From Pyropia haitanensis (Eukaryota; Rhodophyta; Bangiophyceae; Bangiales; Bangiaceae), in assembly GCA_008729055.1 (NCBI GenBank), contig SDUX01000006.1:2179501-2243500 (forward strand): a stretch of DNA of 64,000 nucleotides, read 5' to 3'. Under the pieces are notes generated by a model, which ran no database searches, was not told the DNA's origin, and worked only from the letters and a program-made list of their open reading frames with translations. Each line of letters starts with the position of its first letter. Position 1 is the first letter of the stretch. Of this stretch, positions 1 to 10,794 are shown piece after piece. The translations under genes and the position numbers were made by a program.

Positions 1-553
1 GCCTACAGCTCAGCTCGTAGTCTGTCTCTTGGATACCACATGTTCCCACGCAGACATGCATGATGGCACCGAGGTCGGTCATCGCGCAGCGGAGGAACGA
101 CCAAACCCCGACGAAAAAGAAACACCAATAAAATCGTACAGAAATCTTGACGAAACACAGCAGAGGACGAGAGGTTATCAACAGCCAATGGTCGGCGCCC
201 AAGTCAGGAGCTGACCAATGAGATGCTGTTGCTGCACCACACTTCTGCGGGCTCCGGTCCACGTCCATCATATTGAAAAAACTGGTATAGTTGGAATCAC
301 AATTAGGAACCTTTCAATAGCACAATTGTAGTTATGGAAGATCACTTATGATCGACAGCTGTCATGCAAGTAGATCCAGTTGGTCTGATTCTATCCGGTC
401 GACCGACGCTCCTCCAATTGAGCATCACCTGTTGCGCGGCGATCGACGTCATGCACGCGGACGGGAGCCGTCCGTCTCTCTCCGCGCCGCCGGCGTTGTC
501 GTCGCCGCCCTTGCCATACCAGGGTTCCGTCTTGTCCACCCTCCTTGCCCAAC
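1..553. other. intergenic / 5' flank of RPS18
   Basis: No convincing gene is visible. The first 350 bases are clearly lower in GC than the coding regions and probably hold spacer and promoter of the ribosomal protein gene that starts at 554. Short open frames exist on both strands but none resembles a known family. Confidence 0.5.
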
Positions 554-1558
554 ATGGTACGTTTTCCGCCTGTTGTTCCCGCTGGCCCCTCTGCTGCCTG
601 ATGCTGTTTGCGGCGGCCAGAGCGAGAGTCGCTCGGCTAGGCTGCCCGCGCTGCCAGCCTATCGGCACTAGCGTTGTCGGGTGTTGTCGCGCTGGGACCT
701 TTTGTCGGCGCGAAGGCGTCATTCGTCCGGTGGCTCGGGATTTCTGGGCGGCTGGGTGATTCGTCATTGGGGCTCCTGCGCGGCTCGGCGACCGTGGCTT
801 TGAGTCGATTGCGTGGGCTGCACGTGGCTGCACGTGGCTGTACGCGCGCCCTTGCACACAACGTGCGGGTTGGTCTGGGCAGCTGGTGGGCTACCGGTCT
901 GCGCGCTGCATCCATCGTACGAGGTCGAATTGCCTTCGGTTTAATGATCGACCTGTTGCCCTGCCCTCCACGCTCGGCTCTACTGACTCTATTACTTTGT
1001 GGGGTCGTCTGTTTGATGGCGACATGTGTCTCGATTGCTGGGGCGACTTGGTCTCGTGCTCCCTGTTCCCTGTCGTGCTTGACCAATGTACAGGCGGTCG
1101 TCATGCAGTCTGCTGAGTTCCAGCACATCCTGCGTATCCTCAACACGAACATTGAGGGGCGGCATAAGACGATGTTTGCATTGACCGCCATCAAGGGTGT
1201 CGGCCGGCGCTTCGCCAACCTGGTCCTGAAGAAGGCCGATGTGGACCTGAGCAAGCGGGCGGGCATGCTGACGTCTGAGGAGATTGACCGGATCGTCACC
1301 ATTATCCAGAACCCTCGCCAGTTCAAGATCCCTGACTGGTTCCTCAATCGGCAGAAGGACTTCAAGGACGGCAAGTACAGCCAGCTGATTGCCAACAACC
1401 TCGACTTCAAGATGCGGGAGGACCTGGACCGGATGCGTAAGATCCGGTGCCATCGGGGGCTGCGCCACTACGCTGGGCTGCGCGTGCGTGGCCAGCACAC
1501 CAAGACCACCGGCCGCCGCGGCCGCACGGTGGGTGTGTCCAAGCGCCGCAACCCGTAA
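554..1558 (+). CDS. RPS18: 40S ribosomal protein S18 (uS13), two exons
   Basis: Cytosolic small-subunit protein of the uS13 family, which sits in the 40S head and contacts the 60S subunit and P-site tRNA. Exon 2 (1094-1558) encodes almost the full protein with family hallmarks in order: [64 protein letters not shown] and the basic tail [15 protein letters not shown]. The proposed exon 1 is only the ATG at 554-556, followed at once by a GTACGT donor; the 537-bp intron ends in TGTACAG at 1093. The spliced start reads [14 protein letters not shown], which fits the usual MSLV...FQHIL start and gives about 155 residues against 152 in human. An unspliced start at the internal ATG 1103 (151 residues) is the alternative. 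Identity is certain; the one-codon first exon is inferred. Confidence 0.93.
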
Positions 1559-2285
1559 ACGAGGCTGAGGAGGTGGCTGGATGCGTCTCGTGTATTGTTC
1601 TGTGTTTAGGGGATTGGCCTGGTGTGCGCAGTTGAGGTTGCAGTGAGATGGTTGGCGGCTGTTGGCCAGCAGCCGGCGGTGGGTTCCATGAGTCGCGGTG
1701 GACCTCCCTGGAGGTGTTTTTTTTCCACCTAGGGCTCCGGGCGTGTCGATGAACGCCCGAGGCGTGCGTGCAGAAAAACAGACACGTGCCGGCGCGAGCA
1801 CCCTGTTTTATGTCTGCTCTTCTGTGCTCAGGCACGCACATGTCCTGTGTTACGACAGTTACACATGGGGAGCAGGCGCTGCCTTCTCTGTGACAATAGA
1901 TATCGTGGGATACATAGCCCTATGGCGCGAGCACACCGCTTGGACAAAGAACATCAGGGCACCAGAGCGCTCACATGTGTGGACACATGTTGTATTCAAG
2001 TTACGAAGACAGCGTCAGTAGAGCACACGCAGGGGCGCTGCCACCAGCGCGGGAACATCTCAACTTCAGGCACGCACCACCAGCATGATCAGGCAGCAGG
2101 TCTGTGACCCCAGGAGACATCGCGCCTCGAGTCCCCGATAGTACTCCTTCGGAAACAAGACAAACCAAAGACCAGACTGAAGAGTGAAGAAGTACTATCT
2201 ACAGGGCTGCCCCGCTTGCAGGCACAGAGCATGTACCACAGCAGTCGGACCGCACCAGAAAAACGAGAGAGAGAAAGGGAGCGGC
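1559..2285. other. intergenic, convergent 3' ends
   Basis: Spacer between the end of RPS18 (+) and the end of the B-box gene (-), so it should contain both 3' untranslated regions. It is of lower GC, especially 1800-2200. No gene or clear terminator is recognised. Confidence 0.5.
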
Positions 2286-4343
2286 TCACACAAGGTACAC
2301 AGACTCCCGCACCGTAGGCGAGCAAGTATCCTCTACAGACCGTCGAAGGCACCCCCCGGGCGTCCCAGGCAGTAACTCGCCTCCCCCATCCCCGTCGGCG
2401 ACCGTGTCGGCGGGGACCCCCCCCAGCTGCATGCCACCCAGCGACACCCCCTCTGGGTGCAGCACGTAGTGTGCGGGGGCGTCGGCCGGCGCTGGTTCTG
2501 TCGCCGACGCTGCTGCACCGGGCGCCGCGTCCGGGGAACCCGCTTGCAGGGAGGGAAAAGGGCCCCCGACGCATTGGCCAACAGACACGCACGGGCCTGG
2601 GGCGTTGTGGCCACCAGAGCCCGCCCCCCCTGCCCCCCCTTCAGCGTCAAAGCTGCTACCACCACCACCGCTGACGCTGCCGCCGCCAGAGGAGGTTCCC
2701 GACGTTGGCAATAGCTCGCCAGAGCCGCTGCCGTCCGTGCCGTCCCCTCCGACCCTGGAGCGCTTGGCGTGACCCGCCAAGTGCGTGCCTGGCAGGCCGG
2801 GTGTCACAGAGCGGGACGGTGGCGCCTCGGCCCCCGGCCGCCGCGGCGACGCCGACCGCGACCCCGCAGGGGACGGGGAGCCAGACGTTGACCGAGTCGG
2901 CATGGTGCCTTCCCGCGGCGCCGGCCGCGGAGGTAGCTGCCTGGACGGTCGGCCAGGAGACGGGCCAGAGCTCGCCGCCCCACCGCTCAGGCCCGCAGAC
3001 CCCGCCGCCGCAGAGGCCGCAGTAGGCGGGGACACCCCACGGGGGTCGGGTCCCCCACCCCTGGTCCCGCCAGCGGTGCCAGTGCCACCCCGTCGAGGCG
3101 GCAGCCCCGCGTCCCCGTCAGCCTCCAATTGGCCCTGCCGCCGGGCGGCGGCGGTCTGGCGAGCAGACAGACGGCGCGCGTGCGCCCGCCGGCGGCGGGC
3201 TAGCCGTTGCAGCTGCTGCCGTCGTGCAGACGGGGTCAGATACGCCGACGCTGGGAGGGTGCCATGTGGGTCCGTGCCCGACATGGCCACAGTCGTCGTC
3301 GTTGACGCCGACGTCGATGACGCGAGCAGCCGCAGACGTTCTGTTTGTACCATCGCCGCCGCCGCAACCGATGGGGACGCCTCGGATAGGGACGGCCCGA
3401 GCACCGTCCGGTACCCGCTGTGCACCGATTGGGAGTGCGACCCAGACGCGTCGACGGGTTCAGACTGTGCCAGCGGCGGCGCGATTGCCACACCGGTCAT
3501 GGCGTGGGCGGTGCCAGGCCCAGTCGCCCGCATCCCCGGCGCCGCCACCGGAGCCGCAGCCGCCGTGGACGCGCCAGCCACGCCGACCGGGTGCGCCCCG
3601 TATGGGGGCTTGCCTTGCACAAAGCGGCTGCCGCCAGCGAGTGGCGGCAGGCCCGCGCCCGCCGGATGTGGCGGACCCCGAGGCGCCGCGGCGGCCATCT
3701 CCTGCGGCAGCGGGTGCCTCCCCCCCTGCGCCGCCGCCGCCGCCGCCACCGCCGCGGCCGCCGCGGCCGCCGCGGCCGGGAGCGTGACGTCCAGACCCGG
3801 CGGCGCCTCGCACGACGCGCACAGGGCGAGGACCGGCCCGGGCGGTCGGTGAAACGTCACTGCCGGCGCCGTTGAGCACACATCGCAAAACGGGAGCGCG
3901 GTCAGCGCGCGGCCCAGGTCAATGCGCTGGTGCGGGTGGAAGACCGCCGACCGGAGGGCGCACGCGACGAGCGCCGCCTGCTGCTGCGCCAGCGCCGCGG
4001 TCACGGCTGAGGCCTCCAGCTCGGCCGTCGACGCGCCCGAGTCGGGGCGGTCAGAGAGGTCGGCCGCCGCAGAAGCAATCGCCGCAGCGGCGGCAGAGGC
4101 AGGGTCCGACGCGGCCGCCGCCGACGCCCCTGCGCCGCTGCCGTCACCGCCGCCGTCGCCGACGCCGCCGCCGCCGCTGCCGCCGTCACCTATCCGCCCC
4201 CGCTCCGACGCTGGTGTTGGCACCGTGTGCAGCGCGTCGTCGCACGCCGAACACAGTACCGTCCGGTGCTCGACACAGAAAAAGACGGCGGCGGCGGCGG
4301 AGCACTCGTCGCACACCGCCCGCACGGCTACCAGGCGGGGCAT
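2286..4343 (-). CDS. B-box zinc-finger protein (BBX / CONSTANS-like N-terminus)
   Basis: A 685-residue uninterrupted frame. Residues 11-39 form a good plant-type B-box: CDEC, then C at 23, then the CSACDDALH block, giving zinc ligands in the usual Cys/Asp/His order. A second partial box at about 153-178 (CDVC, H in place of a Cys, then CASC) lacks the terminal Asp/His ligands. The rest is Ala-, Gly-, Ser- and Pro-rich low complexity. An Arg-rich stretch near residues 380-415 (ARRQQLQRLARRRRAHARR) could be a nuclear signal or a decayed CCT-like region, but no clear CCT domain is seen. BBX proteins are nuclear transcriptional regulators, often of light, clock or developmental responses; the role here is inferred from the N-terminal fold only. 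The start at 4343 is two residues ahead of a conserved-looking box arrangement. Confidence 0.8.
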   Translation of the reverse strand: MPRLVAVRAVCDECSAAAAVFFCVEHRTVLCSACDDALHTVPTPASERGRIGDGGSGGGGVGDGGGDGSGAGASAAAASDPASAAAAAIASAAADLSDRPDSGASTAELEASAVTAALAQQQAALVACALRSAVFHPHQRIDLGRALTALPFCDVCSTAPAVTFHRPPGPVLALCASCEAPPGLDVTLPAAAAAAAAAVAAAAAAQGGRHPLPQEMAAAAPRGPPHPAGAGLPPLAGGSRFVQGKPPYGAHPVGVAGASTAAAAPVAAPGMRATGPGTAHAMTGVAIAPPLAQSEPVDASGSHSQSVHSGYRTVLGPSLSEASPSVAAAAMVQTERLRLLASSTSASTTTTVAMSGTDPHGTLPASAYLTPSARRQQLQRLARRRRAHARRLSARQTAAARRQGQLEADGDAGLPPRRGGTGTAGGTRGGGPDPRGVSPPTAASAAAGSAGLSGGAASSGPSPGRPSRQLPPRPAPREGTMPTRSTSGSPSPAGSRSASPRRPGAEAPPSRSVTPGLPGTHLAGHAKRSRVGGDGTDGSGSGELLPTSGTSSGGGSVSGGGGSSFDAEGGAGGAGSGGHNAPGPCVSVGQCVGGPFPSLQAGSPDAAPGAAASATEPAPADAPAHYVLHPEGVSLGGMQLGGVPADTVADGDGGGELLPGTPGGCLRRSVEDTCSPTVRESVYLV

Positions 4344-5571
4344 CGCGGCGGCGGCCCGGCGCGGGGGCCCACAGCCGCAACCGCCGGCAGTGGTGGAAAC
4401 TCAGCCGCGCCGAGGAGCGGGCGGCACGGGAAGTGTCGACCGCAGAGCAGCAGCGGCGGCAAGAGCAGCAGCACGTCAACGGCGACACGGGCGCGACCAC
4501 GGATGGAGGCGGCGGCGCGCCAGCTCAGCGCGGCGGCACGCAGACGATCACACACAGGCGAGGCGGTCCAACAAGAATAATGGGGCCCGCCAGCTCGAAC
4601 GCGCACACGCTCAAGCCACAGGCCGGCACCCCCACCCGCCTCCCACGCCCCCCTGCCACTATCGATGGCATACGCCGTCGACGTGGCCGTCGTACGCGGT
4701 CCCGTACGTCGGGGGGCCGGACCCTCCCCAGCTCGCGGCGGCGAACGTCAAAGCGTTGTCCCACCACCCCGCCGACCGGATGGCTGCGAATATCTGCCAG
4801 GGGTGGCGCGGGTGGGAGGGGCGGGGGAGGGGGGGCGGACGCCGCACCTGAAAGGAGCGCCGGGGATGACCGTGGTGACGGCGGCCGCCAGCAGAATACC
4901 CGGACTGCCGGCCCCGGTGGCAGGGCGGCGCCCGACCTCCTCGTACAGGGTGGGGGTACGGGGTGGGGACTGCCGGTCGGGCGGAGGGGCAGCGGCAGGG
5001 GCGGGTCGTGGCGCCACCGCTCCCGGCGCCGCGCCGAGCGCGCTACCGGGAGGGCCGACGCGCCGCGCGCCTCGACGGGCGGGAGCGGAGGCGCCGACGT
5101 GCGGTGCCGCGGCGGGTGGCGGCGGGAGCGCGGCGACCCCCGCTGCGTCCCCCGCTGCCGCGCAGATTCGGTGGGGGTTTGGCGAGGCGGTCTGGCGGGG
5201 GCACGGCCGGCAACCACGCTGCCCTCGACGCCCACCCCCCCCCCCCCCCCACCTCTCTCCCCGCCGCCACCGCGCCCCGCGCCACCAGACAAGGTGGCGG
5301 GGGCGCGGCCAGCCAAGCCGCCACCACCGCGGCCGGGCCATCCGGGCGTGCGCCCAGAATGGATCCACTGGGCCGGCTGGTGTGGAGCAATGGGGTTCTC
5401 ATATCTGCGCGCCGCCCCCCCCACCACGCGCGCGCACCGCGCGCGTGCGGCGCGCGTCGCCGCGCTGCCAGCGTCGACGACCCGCTTCCCCGCCCACCAA
5501 CCCGCGCCCACGCGTGCGCAGCCGCCACCACCGCTGCGCGTGTGGGCTGCGGCTGGCACATAATATCTTGC

Positions 5572-5717
5572 CACGTGTGGATGGTGGCGAGATGGAAAAA
5601 ATATCTGGTGGCGATCCCGCGGAGGCGGGGCCCACGTGCGAGGGCGTCCCCGTGCGCTGGTTGGTCGGCGCGCCCGCGCGGGGGCGGCGGACCAATCGCG
5701 GCCACGCCGCGATATTT
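5572..5717. promoter_or_regulatory. candidate G-boxes and evening element
   Basis: Within an AT-rich island, the sequence has CACGTG at 5572-5577 (CCACGTGTGG context), AAAATATCT at 5598-5606, which equals the plant evening element, a second CACGTG at 5633-5638, and GATATTT at 5711-5717. In plants such elements bind bZIP/bHLH and CCA1/LHY-type MYB proteins and are common upstream of clock-regulated BBX genes. The island lies about 1.2 kb upstream of the B-box start. Function here is inferred. Confidence 0.35.
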
Positions 5718-6472
5718 GGGGCGGGGAACAAAGAGGGCGTGTCTCGGATCCCGCCCGCCACCCCCACAGACAGCGAGGCGGACCGGTGTACAGATCCATA
5801 GCCATGCGAGGACCCGGTCGCTCACCGCACAGGGGAGAGAGAGGTGCTCTCAACGGGCCAGCGAGAGGTTCCCCTGCACTGGCGTCACGACCGGCAGGGC
5901 TACCCTGTCCGCCCTTCACAGACAGATTTTCCGCGGCGGGTCCGCGTATCGTTTGTAGACCGTGCCTCCCGCCGCGGCGACGCGACCGCAACTGTCACTG
6001 CCAGGCGCGGGTCGCGCCACGCGCGTGCCTCGTTTTGTCTGCGCTTCGGCTGCTCTGGTTGCACAGGGTCTGCGCCGGTTCCGGTCGCTAGCAGCAGCTG
6101 TCCGTGCCGGCCGCCCGTCCCTCCTCCTCCACGGTACGTGTCCGCGCCTCGTGCTATACAATCGGCGCCAGCCGTGGGCGTGCGGCGACGGTTGCCGTCG
6201 TCGAGACACCGCCCGGGCGCCTCCGCTCCACCGCCCTGCCCTACCATTCCTGGCTGTGGCGACACGCCGCGACGGTGACCCCCGCGGGGCGCTGCCGTCG
6301 CGACGCCCCCATGGTGGCGGCGGCCATCGAGCCGCCCTCCCCGGCCTCTTCCGTGTCGTCCCCCTCCCGCCGTCGTGCCGCTCCTTTGGCGGCGGTGGCG
6401 TCGCAAGGACGACCGTGGCCGACGGTTGCGGCTGCGTCCGCGGTGTCGGCAGTCCCCGTGATGCTAGCCGTC

Positions 6473-6562
6473 GCCCGCGCTGTGGCCGTTGTCCGTGTGG
6501 TGGTTGTCGCCCGTGCGGTGGTTGTTGCCCGTGCGGTGGTTGTTGCCCCTTCGATGGTTGTT
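6473..6562. repeat. 18-bp tandem repeat, about five units
   Basis: Five imperfect 18-base units; the third and fourth are identical (GCCCGTGCGGTGGTTGTT). On the plus strand one frame gives a hydrophobic ARAVVV-type repeat and another gives a Cys-rich GGCCPC-type repeat, so no frame is clearly coding. Confidence 0.8.
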
Positions 6563-6839
6563 GACCCTGCGGAGGCTGTTGCCTGTGTGCGGTGGCTGAC
6601 GCGACGGGGGTCGACTGTCGCCATCAGGGGTCTGCCAGACAGCCCCGGTCATCCCGTTGACGCCCGTCCCCCGCCGTGCGAGTTCCAACACACGGACGGG
6701 GTGGGGCAGCTGCCGCCACCACCCCCAGCTAGCGGTGCGCCGTCGCCATCGCCGCCGCCGCCGCCGCCGCCGCCGCCTCTACCTCTGCCCACTCCGTTTA
6801 CGCCCCCCCCCCCCCCACACTCGCTCCCCAACGCAATGC

Positions 6840-7691
6840 TCACGCCTCCTCTGCCAGTCCCAGCGCGTCGCGCAGGCCTGGGGGCAGCTCCCCCCCGTCC
6901 CCCCCCCCCCCCGCCGCCACAGCCGCCCCACCGCCCGCCCCGCCTCCCCCACCGGCGGCCGCCACGTCCCCGGCCGCGTCACCGCCGCGGCGGCGGCGGC
7001 GGCGGCCACACGCCCCGCCGCTGCCGGCGGCAGCCCCCACCACCCCGCCGCCGCCGCGTAGGCGCCCAGGAACGAGTCCCCCGCGCCGGTCGTGTCGGCC
7101 ACCTCGTCGGCGCCCAGCGGCACGGCCGGTATCCGGTGGGGCGTCCAGGCCGCGTCGGCGGCGCCGCCGCCGCCGCCGTCGCCCGCCGCGCGCGTCCACA
7201 CCGTCGCGCCCGCCGCGCCCGCCTTGACCACCACCAGCGTCGCGGCGGGCGCGACGGCGGCCAGCCGGCGCACCAATCGTTGGGCGTCACCGTCGGCGGC
7301 GGCGGCGGCGGCAGCGGCAGCGGCACCGACGGTGGCGGCGTCTGCGGCGGCCGCGCCGCCGTCACCATTGCCGCCGTCGTCGGCTCCCCCCACCAGCACC
7401 GCCGCCTCGTCGACGGTCACAAACAGCCCATCCGCGGCCGCCAGCACCCGCCGCAGCAGCGCCCCATACGCGCCGCGGGCGCCGGCCGTCGCGGCGGGCG
7501 ACACGGCCGAGGCCGGGTCAAACCAGACGGCGCCGCCCGCGGCGGCCACCGCCGCCACCGCCGCCTCCACGTACCGCGCGTCGGTGCCGAGCAGCGCGTA
7601 GCCGCTCAGCGCGAGCGTCCGTGACCGGCCCAGCACCGCCGCCGCGGCGGGCGTCAGCTCCACCTGCGCCACCCCCGCGGCCGCCGCCTCT

Positions 7692-7722
<31 letters not shown>

Positions 7723-8657
7723 CCGCCGCGCCCGCCGCGCCCGCCGCGCCCGCCGCGCCCGCCGCACCACCCACCGGCGGCGGCGCCTCGTCCGTAGCCA
7801 AAAACACGTGCGCGCCCGTCGCCGCGCACGTCACCACCGCACACACGGGGGTGACGGCGGCGCCCCCCCCCCCCCACCCCCCCCTCCCCCCCCCCCCCAG
7901 CCTCGCCCACCGTCACGCCCGCCGTCGACACGCCCGCGGCGGATAGCTCGGCGGTGACGACGGCGGCCAGCGGCGGCGCCCCCCCCCCAGCACCCCCGCC
8001 GCGGCCGCCGGCGCGCCCGCCGCGGCGGCGGCGGCGAGGCCATTCGCGGCGCCGCCGGCGGTGACGGCGGCGCCGCCCGCCGCCAGCCGCACGTGGCCGC
8101 CGGCGGGGATGGGCAGCGACGGGACGGGCAGGTGGATGTCGACGGTCAGGTCGCCGAGGGTGGCCAGCGCCCACGCGTGGGCGCCGGCGGCGGCGGGGGG
8201 GGTGGCCGACGCCGGGGGGGGGCGGGCCACCCGCCGCCCGCCAACGGCGGGGGGGAGGGGGGGGCCGCCGCCGCGACCACCCCAACCCGCAGGGGGGGGG
8301 GGGGGGGCGCCGCCGCCGCCGCCACGCGCAGGCGCCGCCGCCGGCGGGCGCGCCGCGGCCGCGGCGCGCCCGCGCCGGCACGGCGGCTAGGCGCAGCGGC
8401 TGGTGACGCGCGGCGGCGGCGGTGGGGGCGGCGCGGTTCCCCGCGACGCCGCGACCGGCTGGGGCGGCAACGTACGCGGCGGCGGCGGCGGAGGCGGCGG
8501 CGGTGGCTAGTGAGCGGGTCTGGGGGGGGGGCGCCGCCGCCGCGGCGCGATGCGGCGGCGCCGCGTGGCGACGGGGCGGCCGCGGCGGCGGCGCCATGGG
8601 CGGGATGGGCACGGCCGTGGGGAGCGGCCACGGTGGTTGCCAGCGTGGATGCGGCAC
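6840..8657 (-). CDS. PfkB/ribokinase-family carbohydrate kinase, frame broken at G/C runs
   Basis: PfkB enzymes phosphorylate sugars or nucleosides; plant relatives include plastid fructokinase-like proteins. Pieces of one protein lie in alternating frames: a transit-peptide-like N-terminus (8657 to about 8310, rich in Ala, Arg and Ser); LATLGDLTVDIHLPVPSLP and AAVTAGGAANG at about 8180-8000; AVVTAELSAAGVSTAGVTV at about 7975-7905; then about 7850-6915 with VWFDPAS, LFVTVDEAAVLVG, VVVKAGAAGATVW and the anion-hole/catalytic motif DTTGAGDSFLGAY including the catalytic Asp. A tail ELPPGLRDALGLAEEA ends at 6840. The frame changes fall at G/C runs: 8292-8307 (16), 7979-7988 (10), 7863-7898 (13, 8 and 13) and 6899-6912 (14). 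Sequencing-length errors are likelier than true loss because all core motifs survive. Start at 8657 or 8597 is uncertain. The LATLGDLTVDIHLPVPSLP block resembles plant pfkB-like proteins. Confidence 0.75.
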
Positions 8658-9161
8658 GCTCTGGCCGCCGTGGGGGGGTGAGACGGTGGACAGAGGCGCA
8701 GGGCGTCACGGGGAGGGGGGGAAGCTGCCGGTGGAACACTATCGTAGCGTGTACCGGCGGCACGCGGCCGCGAGCCCCCACGGAGCTGGGTTGATGAAGC
8801 GCACCAGCCATTTTTCGCTAGATAACTTTCGAATGCATGTTCTTTGGAACCGGGCAGTCTCCGTTTGACTTGTGTCCAATACATTCAAAACTCTCAGTAA
8901 GCGGCCACAAGGTACTTTGTGAGCGTACATCAGTTTTCGGGTGGCCAGGTATCCAAAAGCAATACCCAGATCTGGGTGCGCTCAACGTTGGCGAGTTGTA
9001 AAGTTCGGTACGAGAGTAGTTCGTGTAGTTGAAAGAGAAGGTCGCGCCGCCAGGAGGTCCCCGCACTCGACCCCCACCACCGGCACTCCCAGCCCAACAC
9101 GCACGCTCTCGCGCATCCTCACCTCCACCGCCCACCCCCCCCCCCCCCCCCCTGGAACTAT
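8658..9161. promoter_or_regulatory. divergent promoter region, PfkB / WD40 genes
   Basis: Spacer between the divergently oriented PfkB (-) and WD40 (+) genes. It includes a low-GC island at about 8800-9030 flanked by GC-rich DNA and by a long C run at 9132-9152. No specific core promoter motif can be assigned. Confidence 0.4.
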
Positions 9162-9347
9162 ATGGCGGCCCCCCTCCGCTCCCCCTACGCCCCCACCGTC
9201 GCTCACCCGCTGCCCGCGACCGCCGCCGCGCGGCTGGCGCTCCCCGGCGGCCTCCCCCGCTGGGCGCTCTCCCTCCTCGCCGACGATGGGCACCACCGGT
9301 ACGTTGCCGACGCGGGCGGCGGGGTGACCGTCCTAGCGGGGGGGGAA

Positions 9348-9385
<38 letters not shown>

Positions 9386-10103
9386 GTGACGTGCGTCGGG
9401 CGCCTCGGCTTTGCCGCGGGCCGCTCCATCAACCACCTCGCCGCGGTGGCGCTGGTGCCGGCCGAGCCGGCGGCCTGGGCGGCCGGCGACGGCGGGGCGG
9501 GTGCGGCCGCCGGGCGGCGGCGGCGGCGGCCGCCGCCGCCGCCGCCGCCGCCGCTGCCGCCGGTGCGGCTGCTGTTGGCCACGACGGGCGCGCCCGACGC
9601 GGCCGCCGGCGGCGGCCTGTGCGTCTGGTGTGGCGCGACGGGGCAGGCGGCGGCGGTGGCGCTCGCGTCCGCGTGGGGGGTGGCCGCGCACACCGCGCGG
9701 GGGCTCCTCGCCGTGTCGTCCAACGCGCCGGCGGTGACGCTGTTCCGCCTCGTCCGCTCGGTGCCGGCACGCCGCGGCGGCGGCCGCGGCGTCGGCGGCG
9801 GCGGTAGCGGTGGCGGTGGTGGGGGTGGGGGTGGGGGTGGGGGTGGGGGTGGGGGTGGGGGTGGGGGTGGGGGTGGGGGTGCCGGCGGTGAGTGGACGAC
9901 CGTCGCGCACTTTGATGTGCCCGTCCCCGCGGGTGGGGTCGACCTGCAGCGCCACGCGGTGGAGGCGGTGCACCCGCACAACGTGCCGGGCCTGGCGTGG
10001 TCGCCCGACGGCCGGTGGCTCGCGACCGCGTGCATTGACCAGACGGTGCGGGTGTTGGACGGGGGGGCACCGGTCGTGGTGGCGGCCGCGGCGGCGGCTG
10101 GAC

Positions 10104-10140
<37 letters not shown>

Positions 10141-10746
10141 CGGCGGTGGCGGCGGCGACGGCGGTGGCGGCGGCGGCGGCGGCGGCGTCGGCGGCGGCGG
10201 TGACAGGGGCGGGGACGAGGGCGGGGGGGAGGAAGGGGCTGACGCGCCGGGCACGCGGCGCGGGTGGCCCACTGTTGTGGCGCGCTCGGCCGCGGCGGAC
10301 CGGCGGTGGGGGTGGGGGTGGTCGGTGGGGTGGGCGCAGCCGGCGGCGGTCAAGGTGGTGGCCACGGTGGCGCAAGCAGAGGTGGCGGCGGACGACGCGG
10401 ACGGCGCGGCGGGGCGGGGGGAGGGGCCCGCCGGCCTGGGGGGGATGGCCGAGCGGGCGGCCGGGGGGCGGGCGGGCGGGACAGGGGCGGCGGCGGCGGC
10501 GACGGCGGTGGTGGCGGCGACGCCGATGACGACCGGGGGGGGCGCCCGGCGTCGGGGTGGTCGTGGGAGTGGGACCCCGACGGCGGCGGCGGTGGGGGGG
10601 ACGGGGGGGGGGGCGCCGCGGGCTGGAGCGACGGCAACGGCAGCGCGGGCGGCTGGGACAGTGATGGGGAGGTGGGCGGCGACGTCGCGGGCGGCGTGTA
10701 CGGCGGCATCTTTGACGATGAGGACGAGCTGTTGCCGCCGCCGCCG

Positions 10747-10794
<48 letters not shown>

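Larger units (their letters stand above)
4344..6839. other. 2.5-kb spacer upstream of the B-box gene
   Basis: Between the B-box start and the 3' end of the PfkB gene. It is mostly very GC-rich, with an AT-richer island at about 5550-5720 holding plant clock/light-type elements (listed separately) and an 18-bp tandem repeat at 6473-6562. Open frames at 5.9-6.7 kb on the plus strand are low-complexity, with no homology I recognise; I do not call them genes. Confidence 0.45.

Noticed and set aside
1..350. Possible tRNA or snRNA in the low-GC left edge
   Set aside because: No cloverleaf or T-loop GTTCGA motif could be found by eye.
3872..5563. Plus-strand frame of about 560 codons opposite the B-box gene start
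   Set aside because: Arg/Pro-rich shadow; the minus strand has the zinc-ligand pattern.
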